Assembly: GCF_020010905.1 (NCBI RefSeq)
Contig: NZ_JAGJBY010000001.1
Location: forward strand, 4,546,001-4,610,000
Direction of reading: 5' to 3'
DNA from: Streptomyces acidiscabies
Lineage (GTDB): Bacteria > Actinomycetota > Actinomycetes > Streptomycetales > Streptomycetaceae
Length of the DNA stretch: 64,000 nucleotides
The position numbers and the translations under genes are program-made. Of the stretch, positions 24,326-31,800 are shown one piece after another. Numbering within the stretch: the stretch's first letter is position 1; each line of letters starts with the position of its first letter. The notes below the pieces were generated by a model. That model had not been told where the DNA came from and ran no database searches. It saw only the letters and a program-made list of their open reading frames with translations.

Positions 24326-25882
24326 GGCGGGGGCGGTGTTTGCGGCGTCGGTGTCTGCGGGGCCGGTGGTTGCGGGGCTGGCGTCTTCGTGGGCCGGGGG
24401 CGCGGGGGGCGTCGTCGTCTCGTCAACTGCCTTGTGCGGTACGCCTGTTCGGTGTTCGAGGCCCAGGCGCAGGCCCTCCGGCATCAGCGTCAGGCGTTCC
24501 GTCACCTGGAGTTGGTACGCGGGGTCGGCCCTCAACTCGTAGCGGCGTAGCAGGAGTCCGAGGACCAGCGTCGCCTCGTGCAGCGCGAACTGGCGTCCGA
24601 TGCAGGCGCGTGCGCCCGTACCCCACGGCTTGAAGGTGTGTGCGGGCCTCGCGCGGACCGCCGCCGCGTCGAAGCGGTCCGGGTCGAAGCGCTCGGCGTC
24701 CGGGCCCCACGCCTCGGGGTCGCGGTGCAGCATCGAGATCAGGACGAGCGCCCAGGCGCCGCGCCGCATCGGGTGCTCCCCGGCGAGCACGGTGTCCTCC
24801 AGTGCCTCCCGCGAGAACGCGGGCGCCGTCGGCCACAGCCGCAGCGTCTCGTCCAACACCCGCCGTACGTAACGGAGTTTGGCGACCTGCTCGTACCCCG
24901 GCACCTCGCTGTCGCCCCACACCCGGTCCACCTCCGCGCGGGCGCGGGCGGCGATCTCGGGGTGCAGGGAGAGGTAGTGCAGGGCGAAGGAGAGCGCCCC
25001 GGACGTCGTCTCGTGCCCGGCGACCAGGAAGGTGATCACCTGTCGGCGCACATTCTCGGCGGACAGCCGCTCGCCCGTCTCCGGGTGGGCCGTCTCCAGC
25101 ATCCGGTCGAGCAGGTCGCCGTCCCCGCTGCCGCTCACCCTCCGGGCGCGTACGAGGTCGTCGACGGTGTCGTTGAGGAACGCGATGTCGGTCTCGTTGC
25201 GTTTGGCCGCGCGCCTCAACAGGGCGGGAATCGGCAGGCCGTTGAGGCGCTGGGCGTAGCTGAGGGCGCCGACCATCGCGGTGACGAAGGGGTGCGGGCG
25301 GGTCCGTTCGAAGGAGCCGAAGTCGTGGCCGAAGCCGGTGCGGGAGATCGTCTCCAGGGTCAGTTTCGTCATGTCCCCGGGGACGTCCACGGTGGCCCCC
25401 TGCGCCGCCGCCCGGTCCCAGCCGGCGGTGAGGCGGGCCGCCACCTCCAGCATCATCGGGTGGTACGCGGCCATCGCCTCCCGGCTGAACCCCGGCGCCA
25501 ACACGTCATGCGCGAGCTGCCAGTTGGGCTCGTGGTTGTGTGCCGTGAACAGGCCGTCCCCGGCGATCGGGCGGAGGTTCGCGATGCCGAGTCCCACGTG
25601 CTTGGCGAACCGCGACTCGTCCGCGAGGTCGGCCGCGAGCCGTGCGCCGCCGATGAACACGAACTCGTTGCCGAACGCTTTGCGGCGGAAGATCGGGCCG
25701 AGTTCGGCGCCTATGCGCATCGTGTCCTGGAGCGGGGTCCTGCGGTTCACGCCGCGTACGTCGCCGAGCAGCGGCAACCGGCCCTTCGGGTGCGGTATCC
25801 GGTGCAGTTCGGGCCAGCCCTGCGCGGCGTCGCGGAAGCCCCTGGGCAGGCCGGTGCCGGTGCCTGTCGTCGTCTCCGTCAT
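24287..25882 (-). CDS. Heme-only CYP102-type cytochrome P450 (CYP102B-like)
   Basis: 531 residues. The sequence resembles the heme domain of P450 BM3: GDGLFTAHNHEPNWQLAHD, AGHETTSGALSFALHYL (I-helix), ETLRLWPTAPAFSREA (ExxR) and the heme loop FKPWGTGARACIGRQFA with Cys427 as thiolate ligand. No reductase is fused; residues beyond about 485 are a Pro/Ala/Thr-rich tail ending GCPVHRP. From memory, S. coelicolor CYP102B1 is likewise a reductase-free fatty-acid hydroxylase. It starts at ATG 25882 after AAGGGAG and is divergent from a TetR gene. Needs redox partners encoded elsewhere. Confidence 0.9.
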   Translation of the reverse strand: MTETTTGTGTGLPRGFRDAAQGWPELHRIPHPKGRLPLLGDVRGVNRRTPLQDTMRIGAELGPIFRRKAFGNEFVFIGGARLAADLADESRFAKHVGLGIANLRPIAGDGLFTAHNHEPNWQLAHDVLAPGFSREAMAAYHPMMLEVAARLTAGWDRAAAQGATVDVPGDMTKLTLETISRTGFGHDFGSFERTRPHPFVTAMVGALSYAQRLNGLPIPALLRRAAKRNETDIAFLNDTVDDLVRARRVSGSGDGDLLDRMLETAHPETGERLSAENVRRQVITFLVAGHETTSGALSFALHYLSLHPEIAARARAEVDRVWGDSEVPGYEQVAKLRYVRRVLDETLRLWPTAPAFSREALEDTVLAGEHPMRRGAWALVLISMLHRDPEAWGPDAERFDPDRFDAAAVRARPAHTFKPWGTGARACIGRQFALHEATLVLGLLLRRYELRADPAYQLQVTERLTLMPEGLRLGLEHRTGVPHKAVDETTTPPAPPAHEDASPATTGPADTDAANTAPASAPGCPVHRPTD

Positions 25883-25931
25883 GACGCGATCTCCCTTGGT
25901 CCTGCGGCACGTTGAGCGGTGTTGTACGTGG

Positions 25932-25969
25932 GTTCAATAACGGGTTCCAGTCTGATCCGCCTATTGAAC
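25932..25969. promoter_or_regulatory. Inverted repeat between CYP102B-like P450 and TetR gene
   Basis: GTTCAATA (25932-25939) and TATTGAAC (25962-25969) are perfect 8-bp arms separated by 22 bp, in an AT-rich patch of the 109-bp divergent region. They are likely half-sites for the TetR protein encoded at 25992, or two operators overlapping back-to-back promoters. Confidence 0.6.
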
Positions 25970-25991
25970 TCGCGTCAAGTAAGGTTCCGGC

Positions 25992-26597
25992 ATGGCAGCA
26001 GAGCACAGGGAGAGGGTGCGGCGCCGGCTCAGTACGCAGGAGCGGCGCGAGCAACTGCTGTCGGTCGGCGCCGCGTTGTTCTCCGAGAGTCCGTACGACG
26101 AGGTGTGGATCGAGCAGGTCGCCGAGATCGCCGGGGTCTCTCGCGGGCTGCTGTACCACTACTTTCCGACGAAACGGGACTTCTTCGCGGCGGTCGTCGA
26201 GCGCGAGAGTGTGCGGATGCTGCGGCTGACGGCGGCGGTGCCCGGCGTACCGGTCCGTGAGCAACTCTCCGCCGGGCTCGATGTGTTCCTCGGGTACGTC
26301 GAGGAGCATGCCCACGGTTTCCGTGCCTTCCACCGCGCCGACTCCGCCGGTGACCAGGCCGTACGGCGCGTCTATCAGCGGGCGCTCGCCGCGCAGGAGC
26401 GGCAGATCCTCGCCGCGCTCGCCGCCGACCCGGAGTTCGGGCCGCTCTTCGGGGAGCGTGCGGAGGTGCGGCTCGCGGTGCGGGGGTGGCTCGCGTTCAT
26501 GACGTCCGTGTCTCTGGAGTGGCTGCGTGGGGGTGAGTTGTCGCGGGAGCAGGTGCGGGAGTTGTGTGCGCGGGCGTTGCTCGGGGTCCTGGTGTGA
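25992..26597 (+). CDS. TetR-family regulator, probably of the adjacent P450
   Basis: 201 residues. The N-terminal DNA-binding domain (QERREQLLSVGAALFSE, then EQVAEIAGVSRGLLYHYFPTKRDFF) is classic TetR; the C-terminal ligand domain is divergent but includes the GYVEEHAHGFRAFHR segment seen in lipid-responsive members. It is divergent from the heme-only CYP102 gene with a shared inverted repeat between them. This recalls the BM3R1 repressor that controls P450 BM3 in Bacillus megaterium, so a fatty-acid-responsive repressor is likely. Confidence 0.88.
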   Translation: MAAEHRERVRRRLSTQERREQLLSVGAALFSESPYDEVWIEQVAEIAGVSRGLLYHYFPTKRDFFAAVVERESVRMLRLTAAVPGVPVREQLSAGLDVFLGYVEEHAHGFRAFHRADSAGDQAVRRVYQRALAAQERQILAALAADPEFGPLFGERAEVRLAVRGWLAFMTSVSLEWLRGGELSREQVRELCARALLGVLV

Positions 26598-26736
26598 GGT
26601 GTGGGGCTGGGTGAACCGGCGTGGGCTGCGTGGCTCGGTGGACCGGTGTGGGCTGTGGCTGGTGTGAGCTGTGCGCCGCCGGGGGCGGGTGGTTGGCGTG
26701 GACCGGTGGTTGGCGTGCGCTTCGATCTTCGGTAAG

Positions 26737-26755
26737 TTAGGCGAGCCTTACCTAA
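26737..26755 (+). promoter_or_regulatory. Iron box (DmdR/IdeR/DtxR site) upstream of the DUF2470 gene
   Basis: TTAGGCGAGCCTTACCTAA agrees at 15 of 19 positions with the DtxR/IdeR consensus TTAGGTTAGGCTAACCTAA, with both outer TTAGG/CCTAA arms intact. It ends at the gene's AAGGAGG ribosome binding site, 13 bp before the ATG, so iron-loaded regulator bound here should repress the gene. The preceding 140 bp (26598-26736) is low-complexity G/T-rich DNA with short direct repeats such as GTGGTTGGCGTG. Confidence 0.85.
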
Positions 26756-26767
26756 GGAGGTCTTCGG

Positions 26768-27487
26768 ATGGATGACAACCCGAGCTGGACTGCCGCGCCT
26801 TCCGCGGCGCAACGCGCCCGGTCGATCCTCGCGACCGCCTGGTCCTGCGGGGTCACCGCGGACGGTGGACGCGAGGAGTTCATCGGCGCCCACACCGTCA
26901 CCGACGACGGCCGCGTCCTGCTGTGCGTGCCCGACGACAGTGCCCTCGTCACCGCCGCGATCTGCGCGCCGCGCGGCGAGCCCTCCGCGGTCCTGGAGTT
27001 CGCCGACGTCGCCCCCGTCCCCGTCCGGGGCCGCATCCGCTCCCGTCTCTGGCTCGCCGGCTGGTTCGCTCCCGAGGACGGGGTGCTCGGCTTCCACGCC
27101 ACGCGCATCGTGCTGAAGCAGCCCACGGGAGCGGTCGTGGTGGACCGCGACGAGTTCGCCACCGCCGCACCCGACCCCCTTGCCGGGGCCGAGGCCCAAC
27201 TCCTCACCCACCTCGCGGACGCACACCCCGACGCGGTCGAACGCCTCACCCGCCTGGTCGGCCGCGACACCCTCCACGGCGCCGTCCGCGTCCACCCCCT
27301 CGCCGTGGACCGCCACGGGCTGACACTCCGCGTCGAGCGGGCCCGTACGCACGGGGACGTCCGGCTGGCATTCCACGCCCCGGCCGACGATGTGTCCCAA
27401 CTGACGGAACGGATGCACGCGTTGCTGACCCGGGCGAGCGCGGCATCGTGCCCCCGGACGTTGCAGAGGCAGCGGGAGGAGGGGTGA
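26768..27487 (+). CDS. Iron-regulated DUF2470-domain protein
   Basis: 239 residues resembling DUF2470 proteins, the C-terminal part of HugZ-type haem-handling proteins. AEAQLLTHLADAHPDAVERLTRLVG and AVRVHPLAVDRHGLTLRVE lead to the DVRLAFHAPADDVSQLTERMHALL ending usual for the family. The N-terminal half has the split-barrel look of flavin- or haem-binding proteins but lacks a motif I can name. The iron box directly upstream implies expression under iron starvation, so a role in haem or siderophore metabolism is likely. ATG 26768 follows AAGGAGG. Confidence 0.82.
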   Translation: MDDNPSWTAAPSAAQRARSILATAWSCGVTADGGREEFIGAHTVTDDGRVLLCVPDDSALVTAAICAPRGEPSAVLEFADVAPVPVRGRIRSRLWLAGWFAPEDGVLGFHATRIVLKQPTGAVVVDRDEFATAAPDPLAGAEAQLLTHLADAHPDAVERLTRLVGRDTLHGAVRVHPLAVDRHGLTLRVERARTHGDVRLAFHAPADDVSQLTERMHALLTRASAASCPRTLQRQREEG

Positions 27488-27509
27488 GGGCGCCTCGCGG
27501 CGGGCGGGG

Positions 27510-28739
27510 TCAGAGAGGCAGTGCGCAGACCGGTATCGGTGAGGCGTACGGGGTGGTGGTCGGGGTGAGGGTGCCGGTCGTCGGGTTCACGTGGAAGACC
27601 GTGATGCTGCCGGAGCGCTGGTTCGACGCGAACAGTAGGCGGCCGTCGGGGGAGAGGGAGACGTGGCGGGGGAAGTCGCCGCCCACCTTCACCGTGTCCA
27701 GCAGCCGCAGCCTCGCGCCGTCCGCCTCCACGCCGTACCTCGCCAACGTGTTGTCACCCCGGTTCGCGAGATACACGTACGACCCGTCCGGTGTCACCAC
27801 CGGCTGGGACGGGTAGGTGGGTCGCGTCTTCGAGCCCGTCGACTGCGGCTCCCCGATCGTCAGGCGACCCGACTCCACGTCGTACGCACACACCGCGATG
27901 GTGTCGTCCAACTCGTTCGCCAGATACGCGTACCGGCCCCCGGGGTGGAACACGAGATGCCGGGGTCCCGCTCCCGAACGGGTCTGCGCGCGGGAGACCT
28001 CGGTGAGCGTCCCTGCCGTGGCGTCGAGCCGGTACGTGTAGACCGTGTCGGTACCCAGATCCACCGCCAGCACATGCCGCCCGTCCGGCGTGGTCACGAT
28101 CTGATGCGCGTGCGGCCCCTCCTGACCGGGCCCCGGCGCGGGCGAGTCGTGCGTCACCGACTGGGTACGTTCCCCCAGCTCACCGCCGTCCCCGATCGGG
28201 TGCACGGCCACACTCCCCGACCCGTAATCCGCACTGAGCAGCCACTTCCCACTCGGATGCACCGACAGATGACAGGGATGCCGCCCCCCTGTCCCACGGC
28301 TCCCCAACACCTGCCCGTCCGCGATCCGCACAGCGGTCACCGCGCCTTGCTCCTGCTCGTTCACCGCGTACAGGGTCCGCCCGTCCGGATGCACGGCCAG
28401 AAACGAGGGGTCCGGAACGCCGGTCACCGTCCTGCCGGACGTGATCTCCCCGGTCACCGGGTGATACGACGCGAACCCGATACCCTCCCCGCCACCGTCC
28501 TGGGAGGTATAGGTGCCGACGTAAAGAGGCCGGGGCCCCTCAGCCGCAGGACTCGGGGAACCACTCGGCGTACTGGCCACACTGGTCCCACCCGAGCCGG
28601 AACCCCCCACCGAACCGGTTTTCCCCGCCACCCCCTCGGCCAAAGCCTCCTGCCCCTCACCAGCACACCCGACAACCCCACCCCCCACCACAGCCCCGAA
28701 AACCCCGGCGAACCGCCGCCTACTCCACCCGCCACCCAT
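27510..28739 (-). CDS. Exported lactonase-family (6-phosphogluconolactonase-like) beta-propeller
   Basis: 409 residues from the ATG at 28739. The N-terminus MGGGWSRRRFAGVFGAVVGGG has a twin-arginine motif and ends VVGC, a plausible lipobox, so it may be a Tat-exported lipoprotein. A Ser/Gly/Pro linker precedes a seven-bladed propeller of the YbhE/lactonase family: LYVGTYTSQDGGGEGI, PSFLAVHPDGRTLYAVNE, HPCHLSVHPSGKWLLSADYGSG, GPHAHQI, GPRHLVFHPGGRYAYLANELD and FPRHVSLSPDGRLLFASNQRS. The export signal argues against the cytosolic pentose-phosphate enzyme; an extracellular lactone or other substrate is more likely. Confidence 0.85.
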   Translation of the reverse strand: MGGGWSRRRFAGVFGAVVGGGVVGCAGEGQEALAEGVAGKTGSVGGSGSGGTSVASTPSGSPSPAAEGPRPLYVGTYTSQDGGGEGIGFASYHPVTGEITSGRTVTGVPDPSFLAVHPDGRTLYAVNEQEQGAVTAVRIADGQVLGSRGTGGRHPCHLSVHPSGKWLLSADYGSGSVAVHPIGDGGELGERTQSVTHDSPAPGPGQEGPHAHQIVTTPDGRHVLAVDLGTDTVYTYRLDATAGTLTEVSRAQTRSGAGPRHLVFHPGGRYAYLANELDDTIAVCAYDVESGRLTIGEPQSTGSKTRPTYPSQPVVTPDGSYVYLANRGDNTLARYGVEADGARLRLLDTVKVGGDFPRHVSLSPDGRLLFASNQRSGSITVFHVNPTTGTLTPTTTPYASPIPVCALPL

Positions 28740-28842
28740 CCCGCACCTCACATCCTCGCCACCAATGCCATCAGCCACCATGACCCGCCGGGGCCCAAGG
28801 ACGCAAAACGGGCCCCCCGAGAGAACTGTTTCCCGCCGCCAT

Positions 28843-29303
28843 GCTCGGCGGGGTCCTGCTTGACATCGAGGGGGAGAGCCTCCAATCGTGCCCTGCGGCC
28901 CTGCGGCCCTGCGGCCCTGCGGCCCTGCGGCCCTGCGGCCCTGCGGCCCTGCGGCCCTGCGGCCCTGGCCCTGCGGCCCTGCGGCCCTGCGGCCCTGCGG
29001 CCCTGCGGCCCTGCGGCCCTGCGGCCCTGCGGCCCTGCGGCCCTGCGGCCCTGCGGCCCTGCGGCCCTGCGGCCCCTGCGGCCCTGCGGCCCTGCGGCCC
29101 TGCGGCCCTGCGGCCCTGCGGCCCTGCGGCCCTGCGGCCCTGCGGCCCCTGCGGCCCTGCGGCCCTGCGGCCCTGCGGCCCTGCGGCCCTGCGGCCCTGC
29201 GGCCCTGCGGCCCTGCGGCCCTGCGGCCCTGCGGCCCTGCGGCCCTGCGGCCCTGCTCGGTGGGGTCCTGTTCGACATTGAGGGGGAGAGTCTCTATATC
29301 GTG
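28843..29303. repeat. Duplicated 48-bp flank around an 8-bp tandem array
   Basis: A 48-bp segment (28843-28890) recurs at 29255-29303. Copies differ mainly by C/T transitions, most of them silent if read as LGGVLxDIEGESL on the plus strand. Each copy ends ATCGTG and is followed directly by a CCTGC-based tandem array, so the whole reads flank-array-flank-array. No intact gene covers it. Confidence 0.85.
28891..29255. repeat. 8-bp tandem array (CCCTGCGG)n, about 45 units
   Basis: Some 365 bp of near-perfect CCCTGCGG repeats with three length irregularities: a short unit near 28966 and an extra C near 29073 and 29147. Because 24 bp hold three units, every frame translates into an 8-residue repeat (AALRPCGP on plus, AAGPQGRR on minus), creating long but meaningless open frames. 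It is typical of slippage-driven expansion. Between 28740 and 28842 nothing else is recognisable. Confidence 0.95.
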
Positions 29304-29304
29304 G

Positions 29305-29351
29305 CCTGCCCCTGCCCCTGCCCCTGCCCCTGCCCCTGCCCCTGCCCCTGC
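29305..29351. repeat. 6-bp tandem array (CCTGCC)n, about 8 units
   Basis: Perfect CCTGCC hexamers directly follow the second copy of the 48-bp flank. The unit resembles a shortened form of the CCCTGCGG octamer, hinting that both arrays grew from the same flank-adjacent seed. Confidence 0.9.
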
Positions 29352-29410
29352 TGTCCGCTGCCTGCCGCCCGCCTCTCAGCTCCGGAACCCCCGCCCCTCC
29401 GCACGCGCCC

Positions 29411-29640
29411 CTCACCGTCACTGTCCAACTGTCGGAGGCGGAGGCCGCCGGAGAGGGACGCGGCACCGACCTCCTCGCGGAGGTGACTCCCCTTGCCGGC
29501 CGCGTCCTGATCAACGGCTGGCCCACGGGCGTCGCCGCCCAGCATCACGGGGCCCATACCCGGCCACCGCATCCACGTCCGTCAGCGGCACGGCGATCGA
29601 ACGCTGGATGCGGCCGGTCGTCCACCAGACCACGCCCACC
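29411..29640 (+). pseudogene. C-terminal remnant of an aldehyde dehydrogenase (NADP+-type)
   Basis: From 29411 the frame reads LTVTVQLSEAEAAGEGRG, then LLAEVTPLAGRVLINGWPTG and AQHHG; after a break the next frame continues GPYPATASTSVSGTAIERW and MRPVVHQTTP. Together these match the C-terminal end of alpha-ketoglutarate-semialdehyde-type aldehyde dehydrogenases (RAGRVxxNGxPTGV...QHHGGPYPAT...TSVGTxAIERFLRPV). The frames join by one missing base in the G run at 29548-29551. The catalytic domain is absent; upstream sequence is tandem repeat. No stop in a sensible place and no start: a decayed fragment. Confidence 0.8.
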
Positions 29641-29759
29641 GTTCCCGGCACCTGCCATCCGGAGTGTCTGGATGCCTGTACCGGCGACTGCCGTTCCCAG
29701 GCCCCCGTCACCAGCAGCGCCCTCCCCCCAGCCCCTCCCCGTCCCGGTGATGCCTCGCC

Positions 29760-30776
29760 TCACCACTCCCCGTCCTCCACCCCCTTCTCCCGCGCATCCT
29801 TCAACGGCGTCACCTGCCCCGCCCCCGGCTCCTGCCATGCCTCCAGGTCGTCCCCGATCCAGTCGCCCACCGGCTTCACCCCGCCCAGCGTCCCGCTCGG
29901 TGGCAGGTCCGTCGCCTCCTCGTCGTAGTAGTCGAACCACGGCAACCCGGCCTGCGTGTACGCCGCGCGGTCCACCGGGGACGGCGGGGGAGCCTCGCCG
30001 GTGATGCGGTGCCATTCCGGGGGTGTGACGAGGTGGACGAAGAGGCGGGCCGCCGGGGTGGGGGACCAGTCCGTGAGCGGGCGGTCGTCGCGGTAGACCT
30101 CCTGCCGCATGGAACCGCCGACACCGAGCCCCATCGCCGCACCCGCACGAGGCGCGGCGGCCATCGCACGCATCGGACTCGCGGTGGTGCCCTCCGCGAG
30201 GAAACCGGTCGGCCCGAGCCGCTTCGAGTGCCGGCGCTGGCCCTCACGCCAGGCATGGAGCCGCTCCTCGGTCAGCGTGAACGACTGGAGCTGGACCCCG
30301 CCCCAGGTCTCCTCGCCGGTGACCTGTCCCTCGACCGTCGCCCCGAGCCCCAGCGGAACGGCGACGAACTGGCGGACGGTGCCCTTCCCGGAGTTGATGC
30401 CGTCGAGCCAGGGCTGGCGGGGGAGGACGACGTAGTTCTGGGGGCCCCGGGTGAGGTGGTCGCTCCACGGCTTCCCCGAGACCGCGCACACCTTTCCCAC
30501 TCCGACCTGGAGCGCGCCCGGTTTCTGCGTCTCCGTGAAGTTCAGCCACATCGCCTCGCGCAGGTACATCGGCAGCATCACCCCGCCCCGGGCGAGCCAG
30601 TGCGCGGGCGCGGTGTCGGGATAGTCGGCGATCCGCCGCACCGGAAACTCCCCGAGCCCCGGAGGCAACGGATGCGTCCCCGTCTCGGGCAGCCGCAGCG
30701 TCCGCATGAACCGCACGGCCACCCCACCGGGCATCCGCACTGTGTCCCCATCGATCCGAACCCTAGCCTTCGCCAT
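29760..30776 (-). CDS. Conserved-looking hypothetical protein
   Basis: 338 residues with normal codon bias but no motif I can name. It opens MAKARVRIDGDTVRMPGGVAVRFMRTLRLPETG and has a mid-section rich in aromatic and proline residues (LPMYLREAMWLNFTETQKPGALQVGVGK, then NYVVLPRQPWLDG). The C-terminal part is acidic (WFDYYDEEATDLPPSG). There is no signal peptide and only a short Ala/Gly hydrophobic patch (residues about 207-226). Its start overlaps the 3' end of the gene upstream by 14 bp, so the two are probably an operon. Function unknown. Confidence 0.75.
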   Translation of the reverse strand: MAKARVRIDGDTVRMPGGVAVRFMRTLRLPETGTHPLPPGLGEFPVRRIADYPDTAPAHWLARGGVMLPMYLREAMWLNFTETQKPGALQVGVGKVCAVSGKPWSDHLTRGPQNYVVLPRQPWLDGINSGKGTVRQFVAVPLGLGATVEGQVTGEETWGGVQLQSFTLTEERLHAWREGQRRHSKRLGPTGFLAEGTTASPMRAMAAAPRAGAAMGLGVGGSMRQEVYRDDRPLTDWSPTPAARLFVHLVTPPEWHRITGEAPPPSPVDRAAYTQAGLPWFDYYDEEATDLPPSGTLGGVKPVGDWIGDDLEAWQEPGAGQVTPLKDAREKGVEDGEW

Positions 30777-31560
30777 GCCCCCGCTCCTTCCGCCGCCGTC
30801 CCGCCCCGAGCCGTCCCCAGTTGCCCACTGAACGCCCGGCCCTCCCCACCCAGTTCCCCACCCTCACTCGATCACCCGTTCGGGTCAACCCCATTCCGAA
30901 CCCCCCACCCCTGGCCTCCGGCCCTGGCCCCGACACCCGCCGCAACAGCACCCGCGTCGTCTCCCCCACCCCCGGCTTCACGAGGTTGACGTCATGGACG
31001 CCGTACTCCTCACTGATCCGCTCGACGGCGCCCCACCCTTCCCAGGTCGACGTCCGGTCACTGGCGAGCAGCTCCTTGACGACGGCGTCGACGGCCTCCC
31101 CCACCTCGGCGAACCGACAGGACACCGCGTCCAGGAAGGCGACGGAGACGCTCGCCCCGGCCCCGGCCTTCGGCCCTCGGACTCTGGTCCCGGCCCTCGA
31201 CTCTGGCCTCGGCCTCTGGCTCAAGCTCCGGGCCCTGGCCCCGACTCTGGCCTCGGCCTCTGGCCCAAGCTCCGGTCCCCGGCCCAAGCTCCGGGGCCCG
31301 GCCCTCGGCTCAAGCTCCGGGCCCCGGCCCTCGGCCCTGGCCTCGGCCTCTGGCCCAAGCTCCGGGCCCCGGTCCCGGCCCCGGCCCTGGCCTCGGCCTC
31401 GGCCTCTGGCACAAGTTCCGGGCCCCGGTCCCGGCCCTGGCCTCGGCCTCTGGCACAAGTTCCGGGCCCCGGTCCCGGCCCAAGCTCCGGGGCCCGGCCC
31501 TCGGCCCAAGCTCCGGGCCCGGGCCTCCGGCCCTGGCTCCGGCTCCGATCCCGGCCCCAT
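30763..31560 (-). CDS. Hypothetical protein with repeat-derived N-terminus; start unresolved
   Basis: The last ~128 codons (from about 31149) look like real protein: VAFLDAVSCRFAEVGEAVDA, then STWEGWGAVERISEEYGVHD and NLVKPGVGETTRVLLRRVSG, with normal composition. Upstream, the same frame runs into a hexamer-repeat tract giving Gly/Pro/Arg/Glu-rich sequence, and the only ATG is at 31560 inside that tract; no GTG start is evident near the ordered domain. Either the repeat has become the N-terminus, or repeat growth destroyed the original start. It overlaps the downstream gene by 14 bp. No family recognised. Confidence 0.45.
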   Translation of the reverse strand: MGPGSEPEPGPEARARSLGRGPGPGAWAGTGARNLCQRPRPGPGPGPGTCARGRGRGQGRGRDRGPELGPEAEARAEGRGPELEPRAGPRSLGRGPELGPEAEARVGARARSLSQRPRPESRAGTRVRGPKAGAGASVSVAFLDAVSCRFAEVGEAVDAVVKELLASDRTSTWEGWGAVERISEEYGVHDVNLVKPGVGETTRVLLRRVSGPGPEARGGGFGMGLTRTGDRVRVGNWVGRAGRSVGNWGRLGAGRRRKERGHGEG

Positions 31561-31740
31561 CCCTGGCCCCGGCCTTCGGTCCCGGTCCTAGTCCCGGCCC
31601 AGCCCTGGCCCCAGCCCTGGCCCTCGGCCCAAGCTCCGGTCCCCGGTCCCCGGTCCCCGGTCCCCGGTCCCCGGTCCTGGCCTCCGGCCCGCGACCCCGG
31701 CTCCCACCTCCGGCTCCGCCCCCACCTTCCAGCTACCCCC
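31150..31740. repeat. Degenerate hexamer tract with GGCCTCGGCCTCTGG/AAGCTCCGG modules
   Basis: About 590 bp in which six-base steps such as GGCCCC, GGCCTC and CTCCGG dominate, with a longer module GCCTCTGGCCCAAGCTCCGG recurring roughly six times (variants CTCAAG, CACAAGTT). Near 31640-31675 a cleaner GGTCCCC run (period 7) appears. Hexamer periodicity keeps all frames open. It covers the 5' part of the uncertain gene at 30763-31560 and reaches nearly to the esterase gene; the 60 bp from 31741 to 31800 show no clear promoter. Confidence 0.85.
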
Positions 31741-31800
31741 ACCCCAAAACGGCGGCCAGCCGTATATCCCCCCACCCCCCTCCCAAGCCACCCTCCAACC

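Noticed and set aside
28841..29526. Long open frames through the 8-bp array encoding AALRPCGP or AAGPQGRR repeats
   Set aside because: An 8-bp unit automatically gives an 8-residue repeat in every frame; there is no ribosome binding site, and length irregularities would shift any real frame.
30994..31800. A plus-strand N-terminal extension of the esterase through the hexamer tract
   Set aside because: The frame is open only because of the repeats; the ATG at 31801 begins a proper signal peptide, and the extension would bury it.
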